Shown one piece after another: positions 1 to 9,948 of a stretch of 64,000 nucleotides of DNA; the stretch's first letter is position 1, and every line of letters begins with the position of its first letter. Position numbers and translations under genes: made by a program. This DNA is from Paenibacillus sp. J23TS9 (GTDB taxonomy: Bacteria; Bacillota; Bacilli; Paenibacillales; Paenibacillaceae), in the NCBI RefSeq assembly GCF_018403225.1, contig NZ_BOSG01000001.1, forward strand, positions 1,178,001-1,242,000, read 5' to 3'. Under the pieces are notes generated by a model. It saw nothing but the letters and a program-made list of their open reading frames with translations, searched no databases and was not told the origin of the DNA.

Positions 1-300
1 GAGCTTCCGGACTTGACCTGCCATATGCTGCAATCTTCCCGTTTGGGAATCGTCATCGGCGATATTCACCGGCACTGGATATCCTGGTCAGCCGTTTGGC
101 TAACCGCACATCTCATATCCAGCAATCGTTATATCCGTCATGACGGTCCGCTATCCGTAGCCAAAGGATTTCAGTCCGCGGATTGGAAAAGGCTAAGACA
201 AGCGTTAATCCAGCGGGGGAGCTATGCATTGAAATATACTTGGAAGCCCCTGTTTCGATACAGCGTTGTGATCTCCAAAAATGAGATTTCACCGACTTAA
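1..300 (+). CDS. SAM-dependent methyltransferase, C-terminal part only
   Basis: This reading frame is open from the window edge to the TAA at 298-300, so the N-terminus lies outside. The visible 99 residues include an IGDIHRH segment, a hydrophobic stretch and RHDGPLSVAKGF. They resemble the end of the class I methyltransferases that sit between a type III polyketide synthase and an FAD oxidoreductase in Bacillales. It is followed closely by the oxidoreductase and MMPL genes in the same direction, which supports one operon. The SAM-binding motif itself is not in the window, so the family call rests on the C-terminal pattern and the neighbours. Confidence 0.6.
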   Translation, partial: ELPDLTCHMLQSSRLGIVIGDIHRHWISWSAVWLTAHLISSNRYIRHDGPLSVAKGFQSADWKRLRQALIQRGSYALKYTWKPLFRYSVVISKNEISPT

Positions 301-324
301 TAGATGTCAGAGGGGAGGATTTGG

Positions 325-1473
325 ATGCCGGACGCAGTGGTGATTGGAGGAGGCTTAGCCGGAAGCAGTCTTGCGATTCGTCTCGCAAACCTCGGATGGA
401 ATACCGTATTGCTGGACCGCCAGAACTTTCCCCGGCATAAAGCTTGCGGTGAATTTCTATCGCCGGAGACCAAAGACATGTTCAGAGAACTCGGTGTTAA
501 CCATCAACTGGAAGCACTCCGTCCCGGCCGTATTTCAAAGACCCGCCTCATCTTCAGGCATGGAGGTGTCGTTGAAGCAGATCTGGAAGAACCGGCATGG
601 GGGTTAAGCCGATACGCTATGGATTCCATCATGCTGAAAGCGGCGGAAGAAGCAGGGGTGCGGGTGCAGACCGGTACAGCCGTGTCCAGCATTGTGAGCG
701 AGAATAATGGCTTCCGTATTGGATCACGTCATGACGGTTCTTCGGAAGTACTTCACTCTCGTACCGTATATGCAGCCTGGGGAGCACATCCCCGTACGGA
801 TCTCATTAGAAAGACGCAAGCAGTAACTGACAAGGGTAAACGCGCTTATATTGGTTTAAAAGCCCATTTCACCGGGCTAAAGCTAGAGCAGACCGTTGAA
901 CTTTTCTTTATTCACGGCGGTTACGTAGGCATTTCCCCTGTGGAATACGGAAAGGCAAACGTTGCAGCATTACTGCCGCTCGATCGGATACGAGGAAAAG
1001 GAAGCTCGGTTTCTGAACTTCTGCTTTCGGTTGCGTCAGAAAATAGGGAGCTGGCGGACAGGCTCTCAGGGGGCGTGTTACTCCCTGATACCCAAGTCTC
1101 CGCGGCACCCGTTTATTTATCTACAAAACCAAATGCATGGAGCATCATCCCGCAGGTTGGAGATGCTGGCGCGATGATACCACCGCTCTTCGGTGATGGC
1201 ATGTCGGCTGCGCTCCGCTCGGCTAAAATTTGCGCTTTATATGGAGACCGTTTTCTTCTCGGGAATATAAGTATGGACGAATGGGAAGATGCTTACCGTT
1301 CAGCGATGCATAAGGAATATGCCGCTATTTTGCGATGGGGACATCTGCTACAGACGCTTGGAAGTCTGCCGGTGGTACCCCGGTTATGGACAGCCGGAAC
1401 CAAATTGTTTCCGCATCTTGCCAAGTCTATGGTGCAAGCAACCCGGCTAAACGGGAAAACTCCGATGCCTTAA
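325..1473 (+). CDS. FAD-dependent oxidoreductase, geranylgeranyl-reductase-like
   Basis: The protein has 382 residues. It opens with a Rossmann dinucleotide motif (VVIGGGLAGSS), then KACGEFLSPE, which is typical of the geranylgeranyl reductase/halogenase-like flavoprotein group. A second FAD motif, GDAGAMIPPLFGDGMS, lies near residue 280. I chose ATG 325 over ATG 304 because the strong ribosome binding site AGGGGAGG at 311-318 is correctly spaced only for 325. The gene lies 24 bases after the methyltransferase and 14 bases before the MMPL gene. By context it probably oxidises or reduces an alkyl-pyrone or quinone-like polyketide; the substrate is inferred, not shown. Confidence 0.8.
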   Translation: MPDAVVIGGGLAGSSLAIRLANLGWNTVLLDRQNFPRHKACGEFLSPETKDMFRELGVNHQLEALRPGRISKTRLIFRHGGVVEADLEEPAWGLSRYAMDSIMLKAAEEAGVRVQTGTAVSSIVSENNGFRIGSRHDGSSEVLHSRTVYAAWGAHPRTDLIRKTQAVTDKGKRAYIGLKAHFTGLKLEQTVELFFIHGGYVGISPVEYGKANVAALLPLDRIRGKGSSVSELLLSVASENRELADRLSGGVLLPDTQVSAAPVYLSTKPNAWSIIPQVGDAGAMIPPLFGDGMSAALRSAKICALYGDRFLLGNISMDEWEDAYRSAMHKEYAAILRWGHLLQTLGSLPVVPRLWTAGTKLFPHLAKSMVQATRLNGKTPMP

Positions 1474-1487
1474 GGGGAAGATTCGTA

Positions 1488-3587
1488 ATGGGGTATAGAT
1501 TGCTGGCTTATTTCATTTATCGCTATCCCGGTGTCATTATGGCATGCTGGATGGCGTTTTTTGTTTTTTTTGGTTCCCTATCTGTACAGCTGCCGTCAGT
1601 CGTTCGGGGCCCTGGACTGTACACGGACGGCTCATCCACTAAGGTACAGCAGATGATGGAAGAACAATTGGGTATACCCGCAGATCCCGTCGTCATTGTG
1701 TTTGAGCAGCACGAAGCGGCTACGAATGAGGAGTTTACAACGGTAATCGAAAGAACCTTAAACAAAATCAGAGATCTTAAAGGGTTGGAATCCCTGATCT
1801 CCCCTCTGGAGAACAATGAATTCATTCATGGTGGTGTAGCATACGCATTATTAGGCTTTGATCAACCTTCTTATCGGCAAGGCCATCTTATTCAAGAAAT
1901 ACGCAGCTCGCTACAGCCTATGGTAAAAGGCGTTACCATTCAACTCACGGGGAAGTCGATTGTTCAGGAGGATGTCAACCGGGCTAGCATGCATGATTTT
2001 AAAATGGCAGAGCGTATTGGAATCCCGGTCGCTTTCATCATTCTGTTCATTTCCTTCGGCGGTTTCTTGTATGCGTTCATTCCGGTATTAATGGGAATGT
2101 TAACTGTTTCCTCGGCCATGGGAATGATGGTATTGCTTAGCCGGATGTTTGATTTGGATTTGTCCAATTTCATCCTGAATGTGATTCCAATGACAGGACT
2201 GGCGCTTAGTCTTGATTTTGCATTTATACTCACCAGCCGTTTTCGGGAAGAATTACGAAGAGGCAGTGCGGTAAGCGCACTCCGGGCTACAATGCTCACT
2301 TCGGGAAGAGCCGTCTATTTTTCAGCTGCCTGCGTGGTATGCGGCTTAACTGCCGTGGCTTTCATACCCATGCCGATGTTTGAGTCTGCAGCTGTATGCT
2401 CGATAATTGTTGTAGTACTGGCTGCTGCCATCAATTTGAGTCTCGTACCCGCCTTACTATTGCTGACGTCTCCATTCATGCAAAGAGACCGAAGACCTCT
2501 GTTATTCCTGAGCCGGAGCTACAACATGTGGTCCTCCTGGGCAGATATCGTTATGCGCAGACCTGCGCGGATGCTTGCAATAGCGGGGCTGATCATGACC
2601 TTGTTACTCATACCGTCATTACATTTATCTACGTCGGTTCCTGATGCAAGCTCTCTTCCGGCTGGCAGCGAGTCGAGACAAGCAGATGAGAAGATTCGAA
2701 GTCACTTTCAAAAAGAAGGGACATCGGATGTTCTGCTTTTACTTCAGCCTGTGGGCAGCAAATTTACATCAGAAGAGCGGAGAAGGGCTTATACATGGCT
2801 CGCAGACTTAAAAAACGACCCTGAAGTCGATAGCGTAACACCAATAAATTGGGTGGACAGTTTCTCAGAGAATACCTATTCAGCAAATGCTGCTGTTTTA
2901 CAGGTTTCGCTGCTCGGGCCCGCAGGCTCCGCGAAAGTCCATGAATGGCTTCGGGATGCGGAAGTAAGGGGAAGTACCACAGGATTGAATATAAAGTGGG
3001 GCGGAGAAGCCAAGTCCCAGCAGGAAGTGAAGGACGCGATACATCGCTCCCTTCCCAAAATGCTTGGTTTTATTGCCTTATCCAACTTGATTGTCCTTTT
3101 TATCGCATTTCGGTCCATTCTAATACCCTTGAAGGCTTTAGTTATGAATATGCTGAGCATCGCAGCTTCCTTTGGTGTTTTGGTGCTTGTATTTCAGACG
3201 GGAATAACAGGCATGACTCCTGAAAATATAGCGATTATGATCCCTGTATTTGTTTTTGGGTTGGTTTTTGGCGTGAGCATGGACTATGGGGTGTTTCTGC
3301 TGTCGCGTATGTCAGAAGCATTTGAGGAGTCGGGGAATCCGGAGAATGCTATAAGGCATGGCATGGCGGCAACAGGGAAGCTGATCACATCGGCGGCGGC
3401 CATACTGATCGCGGTGACATTGCCGTTTGCTTTTGGAGAGGTGGAGGGAGTCAGACAGCTTGGGGTAGGCATTGCTTCAGCCGTATTTATTGACGTCACG
3501 CTGATCAGGCTGCTGCTTGTCCCTTCGCTCATGAAGCTCCTGGGGCGCTTTAACTGGTGGGTACCGCGCTGGCTTCGAACTTCTTGA
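1488..3587 (+). CDS. MMPL/RND-family membrane transporter
   Basis: This 699-residue protein has the double layout of MMPL proteins: an N-terminal membrane helix, a large outside domain, five or six helices, then a repeat of the same pattern. Both halves carry the family signature (SLDFAFILTSRFREE near residue 240 and SMDYGVFLLSRMSE near 600). ATG 1488 is preferred because TAAGGGGAAG lies 8 to 17 bases upstream; longer in-frame starts lie inside the oxidoreductase gene. It probably exports a lipid or polyketide made by the upstream enzymes. Its 3' end faces coaA with only a 32-base gap. Confidence 0.85.
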   Translation: MGYRLLAYFIYRYPGVIMACWMAFFVFFGSLSVQLPSVVRGPGLYTDGSSTKVQQMMEEQLGIPADPVVIVFEQHEAATNEEFTTVIERTLNKIRDLKGLESLISPLENNEFIHGGVAYALLGFDQPSYRQGHLIQEIRSSLQPMVKGVTIQLTGKSIVQEDVNRASMHDFKMAERIGIPVAFIILFISFGGFLYAFIPVLMGMLTVSSAMGMMVLLSRMFDLDLSNFILNVIPMTGLALSLDFAFILTSRFREELRRGSAVSALRATMLTSGRAVYFSAACVVCGLTAVAFIPMPMFESAAVCSIIVVVLAAAINLSLVPALLLLTSPFMQRDRRPLLFLSRSYNMWSSWADIVMRRPARMLAIAGLIMTLLLIPSLHLSTSVPDASSLPAGSESRQADEKIRSHFQKEGTSDVLLLLQPVGSKFTSEERRRAYTWLADLKNDPEVDSVTPINWVDSFSENTYSANAAVLQVSLLGPAGSAKVHEWLRDAEVRGSTTGLNIKWGGEAKSQQEVKDAIHRSLPKMLGFIALSNLIVLFIAFRSILIPLKALVMNMLSIAASFGVLVLVFQTGITGMTPENIAIMIPVFVFGLVFGVSMDYGVFLLSRMSEAFEESGNPENAIRHGMAATGKLITSAAAILIAVTLPFAFGEVEGVRQLGVGIASAVFIDVTLIRLLLVPSLMKLLGRFNWWVPRWLRTS

Positions 3588-3619
3588 CCGCCAGCAGCGA
3601 TACCTTGATTCAATATGAT

Positions 3620-4543
3620 TTATTTTCGCAGCAGAACCTGATCGATCATATGATTGGCGCCTTTTTTAATGATGAGCTTGGCACGTTCCTTGGTAGGCAT
3701 GATGTTGGCATGCAGATTGATAGCATTAATATCGCGCCAGATTCTCGTTGCTGTAAGCATAGCCTCTTCTTCCGTAATCGAAGCGTACTTATGGAAATAG
3801 GAGCGCGGGTCCTGAAACGCTGTATCCCGCAGCAATTGAAATCTCTCAATGTACCAGTCACGGATATCCTCTTCATCTGCATCGATGTATATAGAAAAGT
3901 CAAAAAAGTCGCTGACAAAAAAAGGTTCCTGCGTATTGACCTGGAGCACGTTGATTCCTTCCAGGATCAATATATCCGGCTGATCCACGAGCAGTGTCCG
4001 ATCGTCCAGAATATCATAGGCCAGATGTGAATATACGGGTACCTGCAGAGCAGGCTCTCCGGATTTGATGCCGCTGATAAAATGCATAAGCTTGTTAATA
4101 TCATAGCTTTCCGGAAAACCTTTCTTGTTCATGATGCCTTTAGCCTCAAGTACCTGGTTTGGATATAAGAATCCATCCGTTGTCACCAGATCGACTTTGG
4201 CATGCTCATTCCAGCGCGATAACAGATTTTGTAGCAGCCTTGCGGTTGTGCTTTTCCCCACAGCGACGCTGCCCGCAATCCCAATGACAAAAGGGGCTTT
4301 AGGTGCCGGCGTGCTGAGAAATGAATTCATCTTAGATTGAAGACTTTGAAAAGCGGTTACATATAAATGCAAAAGCCTTGCAAGTGGCAGGTAGACCTCC
4401 GTTACTTCCTCAATTGCAATTTTTTCGTTCAATCCCTTTAAATTCTCGAATTCCTCTTCCGATATGGATAGAGGAGGGAGATCGCGGGACAAAGCCCAGG
4501 CAGTTCGGTCAAATTCAAAATAAGGGGAATATGTATTGTTCAT
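3620..4543 (-). CDS. coaA: Type I pantothenate kinase
   Basis: The 307-residue protein catalyses the first step of coenzyme A synthesis, phosphorylation of pantothenate by ATP. A P-loop, GSVAVGKS, sits at residues 91-98, followed by [10 protein letters not shown] and an ILEGINVLQ segment, all standard for the bacterial CoaA family of about 310 residues. The open frame continues further upstream to 4774, but that part has no coaA similarity, and the start at 4543 ([13 protein letters not shown]) matches the family. It is a single gene, convergent with the MMPL gene and divergent from deoR. Confidence 0.95.
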   Translation of the reverse strand: MNNTYSPYFEFDRTAWALSRDLPPLSISEEEFENLKGLNEKIAIEEVTEVYLPLARLLHLYVTAFQSLQSKMNSFLSTPAPKAPFVIGIAGSVAVGKSTTARLLQNLLSRWNEHAKVDLVTTDGFLYPNQVLEAKGIMNKKGFPESYDINKLMHFISGIKSGEPALQVPVYSHLAYDILDDRTLLVDQPDILILEGINVLQVNTQEPFFVSDFFDFSIYIDADEEDIRDWYIERFQLLRDTAFQDPRSYFHKYASITEEEAMLTATRIWRDINAINLHANIMPTKERAKLIIKKGANHMIDQVLLRK

Positions 4544-4571
4544 GATAGGCTCGCTTTCTATCCAGGCTGAA

Positions 4572-4601
4572 AACCTGCCGCAACCCGCAGGTTCTTTTTT
4601 T
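4572..4601 (+). terminator. Hairpin with T-run upstream of coaA, reading toward deoR
   Basis: AACCTGC (4572-4578) pairs perfectly with GCAGGTT (4587-4593), followed by seven T residues on the plus strand. It has the form of an intrinsic terminator, but no plus-strand gene ends here: it lies between the divergent coaA and deoR starts. It could stop antisense transcription running out of coaA, or end a short leader transcript. Confidence 0.5.
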
Positions 4602-4756
4602 GATATAATAAGGGAAATTTCCGCAGTTACTATCTTATCAAATAATACGCTCCGGAAAAAGCATATCTTAGAGATAGCAGGAAATTGGCATGCGATCTGG
4701 AAATGTAAATAAACATGAGTACCGATTATAGACATAGAGACGGGTGAGTATACGAG

Positions 4757-5692
4757 ATGGACATTGAAAAACAAAGATTATCGATTGAAGCTGCGAGGCT
4801 CTATTATCAGTCGGATTTCAGTCAGCAGGATATCGCCCAGAGGCTCGGTGTATCCCGGCCTACCGTATCCAGACTGCTGCAGTTTGCCAAGGAACAGGGA
4901 TATGTCAGAATTGATATTGTCGATCCCCACGAGGATTTGAATGTGCTGTCGCGGGAGCTGCAGAACAAATACGAATTGGATACGGTACAGGTATGTTATT
5001 CACCGCTGAATACGTATGAAGAGATTAAAAAGCATATTACCAAACAAACGGCTGAATATTTGCATGATACAATTCAAGATAAAGATATCATCGGGGTGAC
5101 TTGGGGAACAACGATGCATGCAGTCGCGCAGCAGCTGCAGCCCAAAAATGTAAAGGGTGTAGAGGTCGTACAGCTTAAAGGCGGTGTCAGTCATTCCCAT
5201 GTGAATACGTATGCCGCGGAAACCGTCAATCTGTTTGCCGAAGCATATCAGACGGTAGCCAGGTACCTGCCGCTGCCGGTTATTTTTGATAATATTGCCC
5301 TCAAACGCATTGTGGAAGAGGACAGGCATATCAACCGGATTATTGAGCTGGGCAAGCAGGCTAATATTGCCGTATTTACGGTAGGAACCGTAAAGGAAAA
5401 TGCACTGCTGTTTCGATTGGGTTATTTTAACGAGGAAGAGCAGAAGCTTCTGAAGAAAAACGGCGCGGGAGATATCTGCTCACGGTTCTTCGATAAGGAA
5501 GGCCGTATCTGCAGCGAGGAAATCAACAATCGGACGGTCGGCATTGATCTGTACGAGCTGCGTAAGAAGGAAAAGTCCATTTTGGTCGCTGGCGGACAGC
5601 GCAAGGTCGAGGCGATCCAGGCAGCACTTGCCGGCAAATACGCTAACATTTTGGTGACTGATCAGTTTACGGCGCAATCGCTTTTGGCTTGA
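4757..5692 (+). CDS. deoR: Deoxyribonucleoside regulator DeoR (SorC family)
   Basis: The 311-residue protein has an N-terminal helix-turn-helix ([20 protein letters not shown], residues 22-41) and a sugar-binding effector domain of the SorC type, the same length and order as B. subtilis DeoR. That protein represses deo genes until deoxyribose-5-phosphate binds. The gene sits directly upstream of the deo operon and a matching operator lies in the intergenic region. The start ATG 4757 is preceded by GACGGGTGAG. It ends with its own terminator, so the operon behind it is transcribed from a separate promoter. Confidence 0.93.
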   Translation: MDIEKQRLSIEAARLYYQSDFSQQDIAQRLGVSRPTVSRLLQFAKEQGYVRIDIVDPHEDLNVLSRELQNKYELDTVQVCYSPLNTYEEIKKHITKQTAEYLHDTIQDKDIIGVTWGTTMHAVAQQLQPKNVKGVEVVQLKGGVSHSHVNTYAAETVNLFAEAYQTVARYLPLPVIFDNIALKRIVEEDRHINRIIELGKQANIAVFTVGTVKENALLFRLGYFNEEEQKLLKKNGAGDICSRFFDKEGRICSEEINNRTVGIDLYELRKKEKSILVAGGQRKVEAIQAALAGKYANILVTDQFTAQSLLA

Positions 5693-5701
5693 TATATTGC
5701 A

Positions 5702-5736
5702 AAATCTGTCATAGGTACATATGGCAGATTTTTTTT
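5702..5736 (+). terminator. Terminator of deoR
   Basis: AAATCTGTCAT (5702-5712) pairs with ATGGCAGATTT (5721-5731), including one G-U pair, and runs into eight T residues. It lies just after the deoR stop codon. Confidence 0.85.
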
Positions 5737-5773
5737 GTGCAAAATAGCCTGGTGAAGCTTCACAAATCGTTCA

Positions 5774-5810
5774 TGAACATAATTTCATAACTATGTTTAC
5801 ATATGTTCAA
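5774..5810 (+). promoter_or_regulatory. DeoR operator of the deo operon
   Basis: The core TGAACATAATTTCA (5774-5787) matches the published B. subtilis DeoR palindrome (ATTGAACAAAATTTCAAT) at 14 of 18 positions when the flanks are included. A half-site-like TGTTCAA (5804-5810) lies between the -35 and -10 boxes. In B. subtilis a palindrome near -60 to -43 plus a half-site repeat in the promoter are both needed, and the same geometry is seen here. The site is called from sequence comparison made by eye. Confidence 0.8.
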
Positions 5811-5824
5811 GCGAGTGTTATGAT
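5796..5824 (+). promoter_or_regulatory. SigA promoter of the deo operon
   Basis: TTTACA (5796-5801) and TATGAT (5819-5824) are separated by exactly 17 bases, a good housekeeping promoter. Transcription would start near 5831, leaving a leader of about 120 bases before deoC. The DeoR half-site lies in the spacer. Confidence 0.75.
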
Positions 5825-5950
5825 AATTCTGCATCAACGTAGAACAAGCTAAGGACAAGACATCTGTAGGTTTGTTCTATACAATAAAACCTTTTCAATT
5901 CATGTAAATTGGATAAATAAAGGGTAATGACTCTTGAAGGAGATGACATG

Positions 5951-6622
5951 ATGATGACAAATCTTGCGGGTATGATCGATCATACACTGCTGCGTGCAGA
6001 CGCAACACAAAATGAAGTAGCCCAATTAACTGAAGAAGCGAAGAAATACGAATTTGCTTCTGTATGCGTAAACCCTACATGGGTGAAATTCGCTGCGGAA
6101 CAATTAAACGGATCCAAGGTGAAGGTATGTACCGTTATCGGCTTCCCTCTGGGAGCAACGACTTCGGCAGTCAAAGCCTTTGAAGCAACGAATGCAATCG
6201 AAAACGGTGCGACTGAAGTTGATATGGTTATCAACATTGGCGCTTTGAAAGACAAGCAGTATGATGTCGTTGAAAAGGACATTAAAGCTGTCGTTGATGC
6301 TGCTGCAGGTAAAGCACTTGTAAAAGTAATCATTGAAACTTGTCTTCTGACTGACGAAGAGAAGGTACAAGCAAGCCGTTTGTCTGTTCAAGCAGGTGCT
6401 GATTTTGTAAAAACCTCTACCGGTTTCTCTACGGGTGGTGCTACACCGGAAGACGTGCGTTTGATGCGTCAAACCGTTGGACCTGATGTTGGTGTTAAAG
6501 CTTCCGGCGGCGTACGCAGCCTTGAAGATATGAACAAGATGATTGAAGCTGGCGCAACGAGAATCGGTGCAAGCTCCGGCGTGAAGATTATGGAAGGCGG
6601 CCAATCTACGGCTTCTTACTAA
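5951..6622 (+). CDS. deoC: Deoxyribose-phosphate aldolase
   Basis: DeoC splits 2-deoxyribose-5-phosphate into glyceraldehyde-3-phosphate and acetaldehyde, the last step of deoxynucleoside breakdown. The Schiff-base lysine is in VKTSTGF (Lys154), with IDHTLL at the N-terminus and VKASGGVRS near the C-terminus. The 223-residue length equals the Bacillus enzyme. Three ATG codons stand in a row (5948, 5951, 5954) and an in-frame ATG occurs at 5927. AAGGAG at 5937-5942 best fits 5951, with 5948 also possible. It is the first gene of the deo operon. Confidence 0.95.
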   Translation: MMTNLAGMIDHTLLRADATQNEVAQLTEEAKKYEFASVCVNPTWVKFAAEQLNGSKVKVCTVIGFPLGATTSAVKAFEATNAIENGATEVDMVINIGALKDKQYDVVEKDIKAVVDAAAGKALVKVIIETCLLTDEEKVQASRLSVQAGADFVKTSTGFSTGGATPEDVRLMRQTVGPDVGVKASGGVRSLEDMNKMIEAGATRIGASSGVKIMEGGQSTASY

Positions 6623-6698
6623 GTTAAATATGAGCAGCTGGCAATGTCTGTAAAGCGGGAGACTCATTATTGTAGTTTCCGCTTTTCTATCAAAGCTG

Positions 6699-6712
6699 TG
6701 GAAGCGCTTCAT
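6699..6712 (+). promoter_or_regulatory. Possible weak catabolite-response (cre) element
   Basis: TGGAAGCGCTTCAT contains the central AAGCGCTT of a CcpA site but mismatches the outer bases. It lies in the 129-base gap between deoC and nupC. The B. subtilis deo operon is under CcpA control, so the idea is reasonable, but the match is imperfect and could be chance. Confidence 0.3.
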
Positions 6713-6751
6713 GAATGATTTTCAAAAACACTCACAACTGGGGAGACAACC

Positions 6752-7930
6752 ATGAAATTTTTGATTGCGATATTAGGTTTACTCGTCGTTTTTGCCCTGT
6801 CGTTTATAGCAAGCAATAACAAACGTGGTATTCGCTATCGCCCGATTATTGTGATGATTATCCTGCAGCTCATTCTGGGATTCTTCCTGCTGAATACGGT
6901 TGTCGGGACCGTGCTGATCAAGGGATTTTCTGATGTTTTTAACAATCTGCTCACCTATGCGTCAGATGGCATAAACTTTGTCTTTGGCGGCATAGCGAAT
7001 GAAGGGCAAGCACCATTCTTCCTGAATGTACTGCTGCCAATTATCTTCATTTCAGCTCTGATCGGGATCTTGCAGTACGTCAAAGTTCTCCCGATAATTA
7101 TCCGTTTCATCGGTCTGGTGCTCAGCAAGATTAACGGTATGGGCAAGCTCGAATCCTATAATGCCGTCGCATCTGCTATTTTAGGCCAGTCTGAAGTATT
7201 CATTTCTGTAAAAAAACAAATCGGTCTGCTGCCAAAGCACCGCTTGTATACCTTGTGCGCATCCGCCATGTCAACGGTATCGATGTCCATCGTAGGTGCC
7301 TACATGACGATGATCGATCCCAAATATGTCGTAACCGCGCTGGTGCTTAACTTGTTTGGCGGTTTCATCATCGCTTCGATTTTGAATCCGTATCAAGTCA
7401 CTCCAGAGGAAGACCAACTGGAAGTTCAGGAAGAGCAGGAGAAGCAGTCATTCTTCGAAATGCTTGGCGAATATATTATGGACGGCTTCAAGGTGGCGAT
7501 TACAGTAGCTGCGATGCTGATTGGTTTCGTCGCATTGATCGCCATGATTAACGGTATTTTCAACGGAATCTTCGGAATTTCGTTCCAGGAAATCCTTGGT
7601 TATGTCTTTGCGCCATTTGCCTTCGTTATGGGTGTCCCTTGGAAAGAAGCTGTGGATGCAGGCAGTATTATGGCGACCAAAATGGTTTCCAACGAATTTG
7701 TTGCCATGCTTGATCTTGGCAAACATGCATTGTCTGCCCGTGCAACGGGTATCGTCTCGATCTTCCTTGTATCGTTCGCAAACTTCTCGTCCATCGGTAT
7801 TATCGCTGGCGCGGTAAAAGGCCTGCATGAGAAGCAAGGTAATGTTGTCGCTCGTTTCGGACTTAAATTGCTCTACGGTGCGACTCTGGTCAGCGTACTT
7901 TCCGCAACGATTGCCGGTGTGTTTTTATAA
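6752..7930 (+). CDS. nupC: NupC-type concentrative nucleoside transporter
   Basis: This 392-residue membrane protein belongs to the CNT family, which imports nucleosides with a cation. It has an N-terminal helix (residues 2-20), further helices, and the conserved core around [20 protein letters not shown] and [13 protein letters not shown], which in CNT proteins holds the nucleoside and sodium or proton sites. GGGGAG lies before ATG 6752. Its place between deoC and deoB matches import of deoxynucleosides as carbon source, as in the B. subtilis dra-nupC-pdp operon. Confidence 0.93.
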   Translation: MKFLIAILGLLVVFALSFIASNNKRGIRYRPIIVMIILQLILGFFLLNTVVGTVLIKGFSDVFNNLLTYASDGINFVFGGIANEGQAPFFLNVLLPIIFISALIGILQYVKVLPIIIRFIGLVLSKINGMGKLESYNAVASAILGQSEVFISVKKQIGLLPKHRLYTLCASAMSTVSMSIVGAYMTMIDPKYVVTALVLNLFGGFIIASILNPYQVTPEEDQLEVQEEQEKQSFFEMLGEYIMDGFKVAITVAAMLIGFVALIAMINGIFNGIFGISFQEILGYVFAPFAFVMGVPWKEAVDAGSIMATKMVSNEFVAMLDLGKHALSARATGIVSIFLVSFANFSSIGIIAGAVKGLHEKQGNVVARFGLKLLYGATLVSVLSATIAGVFL

Positions 7931-7973
7931 TCGCTTAGCATGCGTTATACTCTAAACGGAGGAGTGATAAGAA

Positions 7974-9155
7974 ATGGCAGAATTTAAACGTGTACACTTA
8001 GTAGTTATGGACTCGGTTGGTATCGGTGAAGCACCGGATGCCGCTCAATTTGATGATTTTGATGTGGATACTTTCGGACATATTGCAAAAGAACGCGGCG
8101 GTCTGAAGATGCCGAACATGGGCAAGCTTGGATTGTCCAATATCCGTGAGATCCAAGGCATTGACAAGGCGGATCAGCCGCTTGCATATTACACGAAAAT
8201 GCAGGAAAAATCAGCAGGCAAGGACACCATGACAGGACACTGGGAAATCATGGGCCTGTATATCGATACACCATTCCGTGTATTCCCTGAAGGTTTCCCG
8301 GATGAGCTGATTCAGCGCATTGAGGAAAAAACAGGACGTAAGGTCATCGGTAACAAACCGGCTAGCGGCACGGAAATTCTCGATGAGCTTGGTGAGGAGC
8401 AAATGAAGACAGGTGCTCTGATCGTTTATACTTCCGCGGACTCCGTGCTGCAGATTGCGGCTCATGAAGATATTATCCCACTAAAAGAGCTTTACGAAAT
8501 TTGCGAATTTTGCCGGGAAATCACCCTGGATGACCCATACATGCTCGGACGCATTATTGCACGGCCTTATGTCGGTGAGCCAGGAGCTTTCAAACGCACA
8601 CCTAACCGTCATGACTATGCGCTGAAGCCTTTTGACAGAACGGTCATGAGTGAGCTGAAGGATGCTGGTTTTGATGTCATCGCGCTCGGCAAAATTTCCG
8701 ACATTTACGATGGTGAAGGGGTAACCCAAGCGATTCGTACCACGTCCAACATGGACGGAATGGACAAGCTGATTAACACGATGGATCAGGATTTTACGGG
8801 TCTTAGCTTCCTGAACCTTGTAGACTTTGATGCACTGTACGGTCATCGCCGTGATCCGCAGGGATACGCGCAGGCACTGGAAGATTACGATGCACGTCTG
8901 CCGGAAGTTTTCGCGAAGATGACGGATGAGGATCTTCTGATCATTACTGCAGATCATGGTAACGATCCAACCTATCGCGGAACGGATCATACCCGTGAAT
9001 ATGTGCCTTTGCTCGTGTACTCTCCACGCTTCAAAAATGGTGGAAGCGAGCTTGAGCTGCGTAAGACATTTGCAGACCTCGGAGCCACAGTAGCTGATAA
9101 CTTTGGTGTGAAAATGCCGCAGTACGGCACAAGCTTCCTTAAAGATTTGAAATAG
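7974..9155 (+). CDS. deoB: Phosphopentomutase
   Basis: DeoB interconverts (deoxy)ribose-1-phosphate and (deoxy)ribose-5-phosphate, linking the phosphorylases of this operon to DeoC. The 393-residue protein shows the alkaline-phosphatase-fold metal motifs: [14 protein letters not shown] at the N-terminus, [10 protein letters not shown] with the phospho-accepting Thr near residue 86, and TADHGNDPT near residue 325. GGAGG precedes ATG 7974. In B. subtilis the equivalent gene (drm) is in a separate operon with the purine phosphorylase; here it is joined to deoC-nupC. Confidence 0.95.
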   Translation: MAEFKRVHLVVMDSVGIGEAPDAAQFDDFDVDTFGHIAKERGGLKMPNMGKLGLSNIREIQGIDKADQPLAYYTKMQEKSAGKDTMTGHWEIMGLYIDTPFRVFPEGFPDELIQRIEEKTGRKVIGNKPASGTEILDELGEEQMKTGALIVYTSADSVLQIAAHEDIIPLKELYEICEFCREITLDDPYMLGRIIARPYVGEPGAFKRTPNRHDYALKPFDRTVMSELKDAGFDVIALGKISDIYDGEGVTQAIRTTSNMDGMDKLINTMDQDFTGLSFLNLVDFDALYGHRRDPQGYAQALEDYDARLPEVFAKMTDEDLLIITADHGNDPTYRGTDHTREYVPLLVYSPRFKNGGSELELRKTFADLGATVADNFGVKMPQYGTSFLKDLK

Positions 9156-9194
9156 TTCTTTCCATCATACCCATACCTGTCAGGAGGACAATCA

Positions 9195-9902
9195 ATGAGC
9201 ACTCATATTGGAGCACAAGCTGGAGATATCGCGGAAACAATTCTTTTACCTGGGGATCCGCTCCGGGCCAAATTTATCGCAGAAACTTATCTGCAAGATG
9301 TAACCTGCTATAACGAAGTCAGAGGCATGCTCGGATTCACAGGAACATATAAAGGCAAACGTGTTTCCGTTCAGGGAACAGGGATGGGCATTCCGTCCAT
9401 CAGCATCTATGTGAACGAATTGATCAGCCAGTACGGCGTGAAAAACCTGATGCGTGTTGGCACTTGCGGCGGTATGCAAAAAGACGTCCATGTTCGCGAT
9501 GTGATTTTGGCTCAAGCTTCCTGTACCGATTCCGGAGCTAACCGCCATTACTTCAGCGGATACGACTTTTCGCCAATTGCCAGCTTCCAGCTGCTGAAAA
9601 CAGCTTATGATAAAGGCGTGGAAAAAGGCCTTAAGCTGCATGTCGGCAACGTATTCAGCTCGGACATCTTCTACCGTGATGACAAATCCGTTGTTGAAAA
9701 GCTGATGCAGCATGGCATTCTGGGTATTGAGATGGAAACCACTGCTTTGTACACACTGGCTGCCAAATTTGGTGTCAATGCTCTTACCTTGCTCACCGTA
9801 AGTGATCACCTGCTGACTGGGGAAGAGACAAGTGCGGAAGAACGTCAAACGACGTTTAACGAGATGATGGAAGTGGCACTGGAAACCGCAATCACGCTGT
9901 AA
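9195..9902 (+). CDS. deoD: Purine-nucleoside phosphorylase DeoD
   Basis: The 235-residue enzyme is the hexameric, DeoD-type purine nucleoside phosphorylase. It cleaves purine (deoxy)nucleosides with phosphate. The signature [17 protein letters not shown] and the phosphate and purine-site segments ([24 protein letters not shown]) are all present. AGGAGG lies 6 to 12 bases before ATG 9195. It supplies (deoxy)ribose-1-phosphate to DeoB, encoded just upstream. Confidence 0.95.
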   Translation: MSTHIGAQAGDIAETILLPGDPLRAKFIAETYLQDVTCYNEVRGMLGFTGTYKGKRVSVQGTGMGIPSISIYVNELISQYGVKNLMRVGTCGGMQKDVHVRDVILAQASCTDSGANRHYFSGYDFSPIASFQLLKTAYDKGVEKGLKLHVGNVFSSDIFYRDDKSVVEKLMQHGILGIEMETTALYTLAAKFGVNALTLLTVSDHLLTGEETSAEERQTTFNEMMEVALETAITL

Positions 9903-9948
9903 ATACTTAATTAATATCATTAAATTTTGAAAGTGAGGCATTGCATCT

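Noticed and set aside
3557..4030. Plus-strand 157-codon frame over the end of coaA
   Set aside because: It lies opposite a certain coaA coding region and starts within the MMPL gene; no ribosome binding site.
4544..4774. N-terminal extension of coaA
   Set aside because: The 77 extra residues match nothing in the family and include the hairpin region; the start at 4543 fits CoaA.
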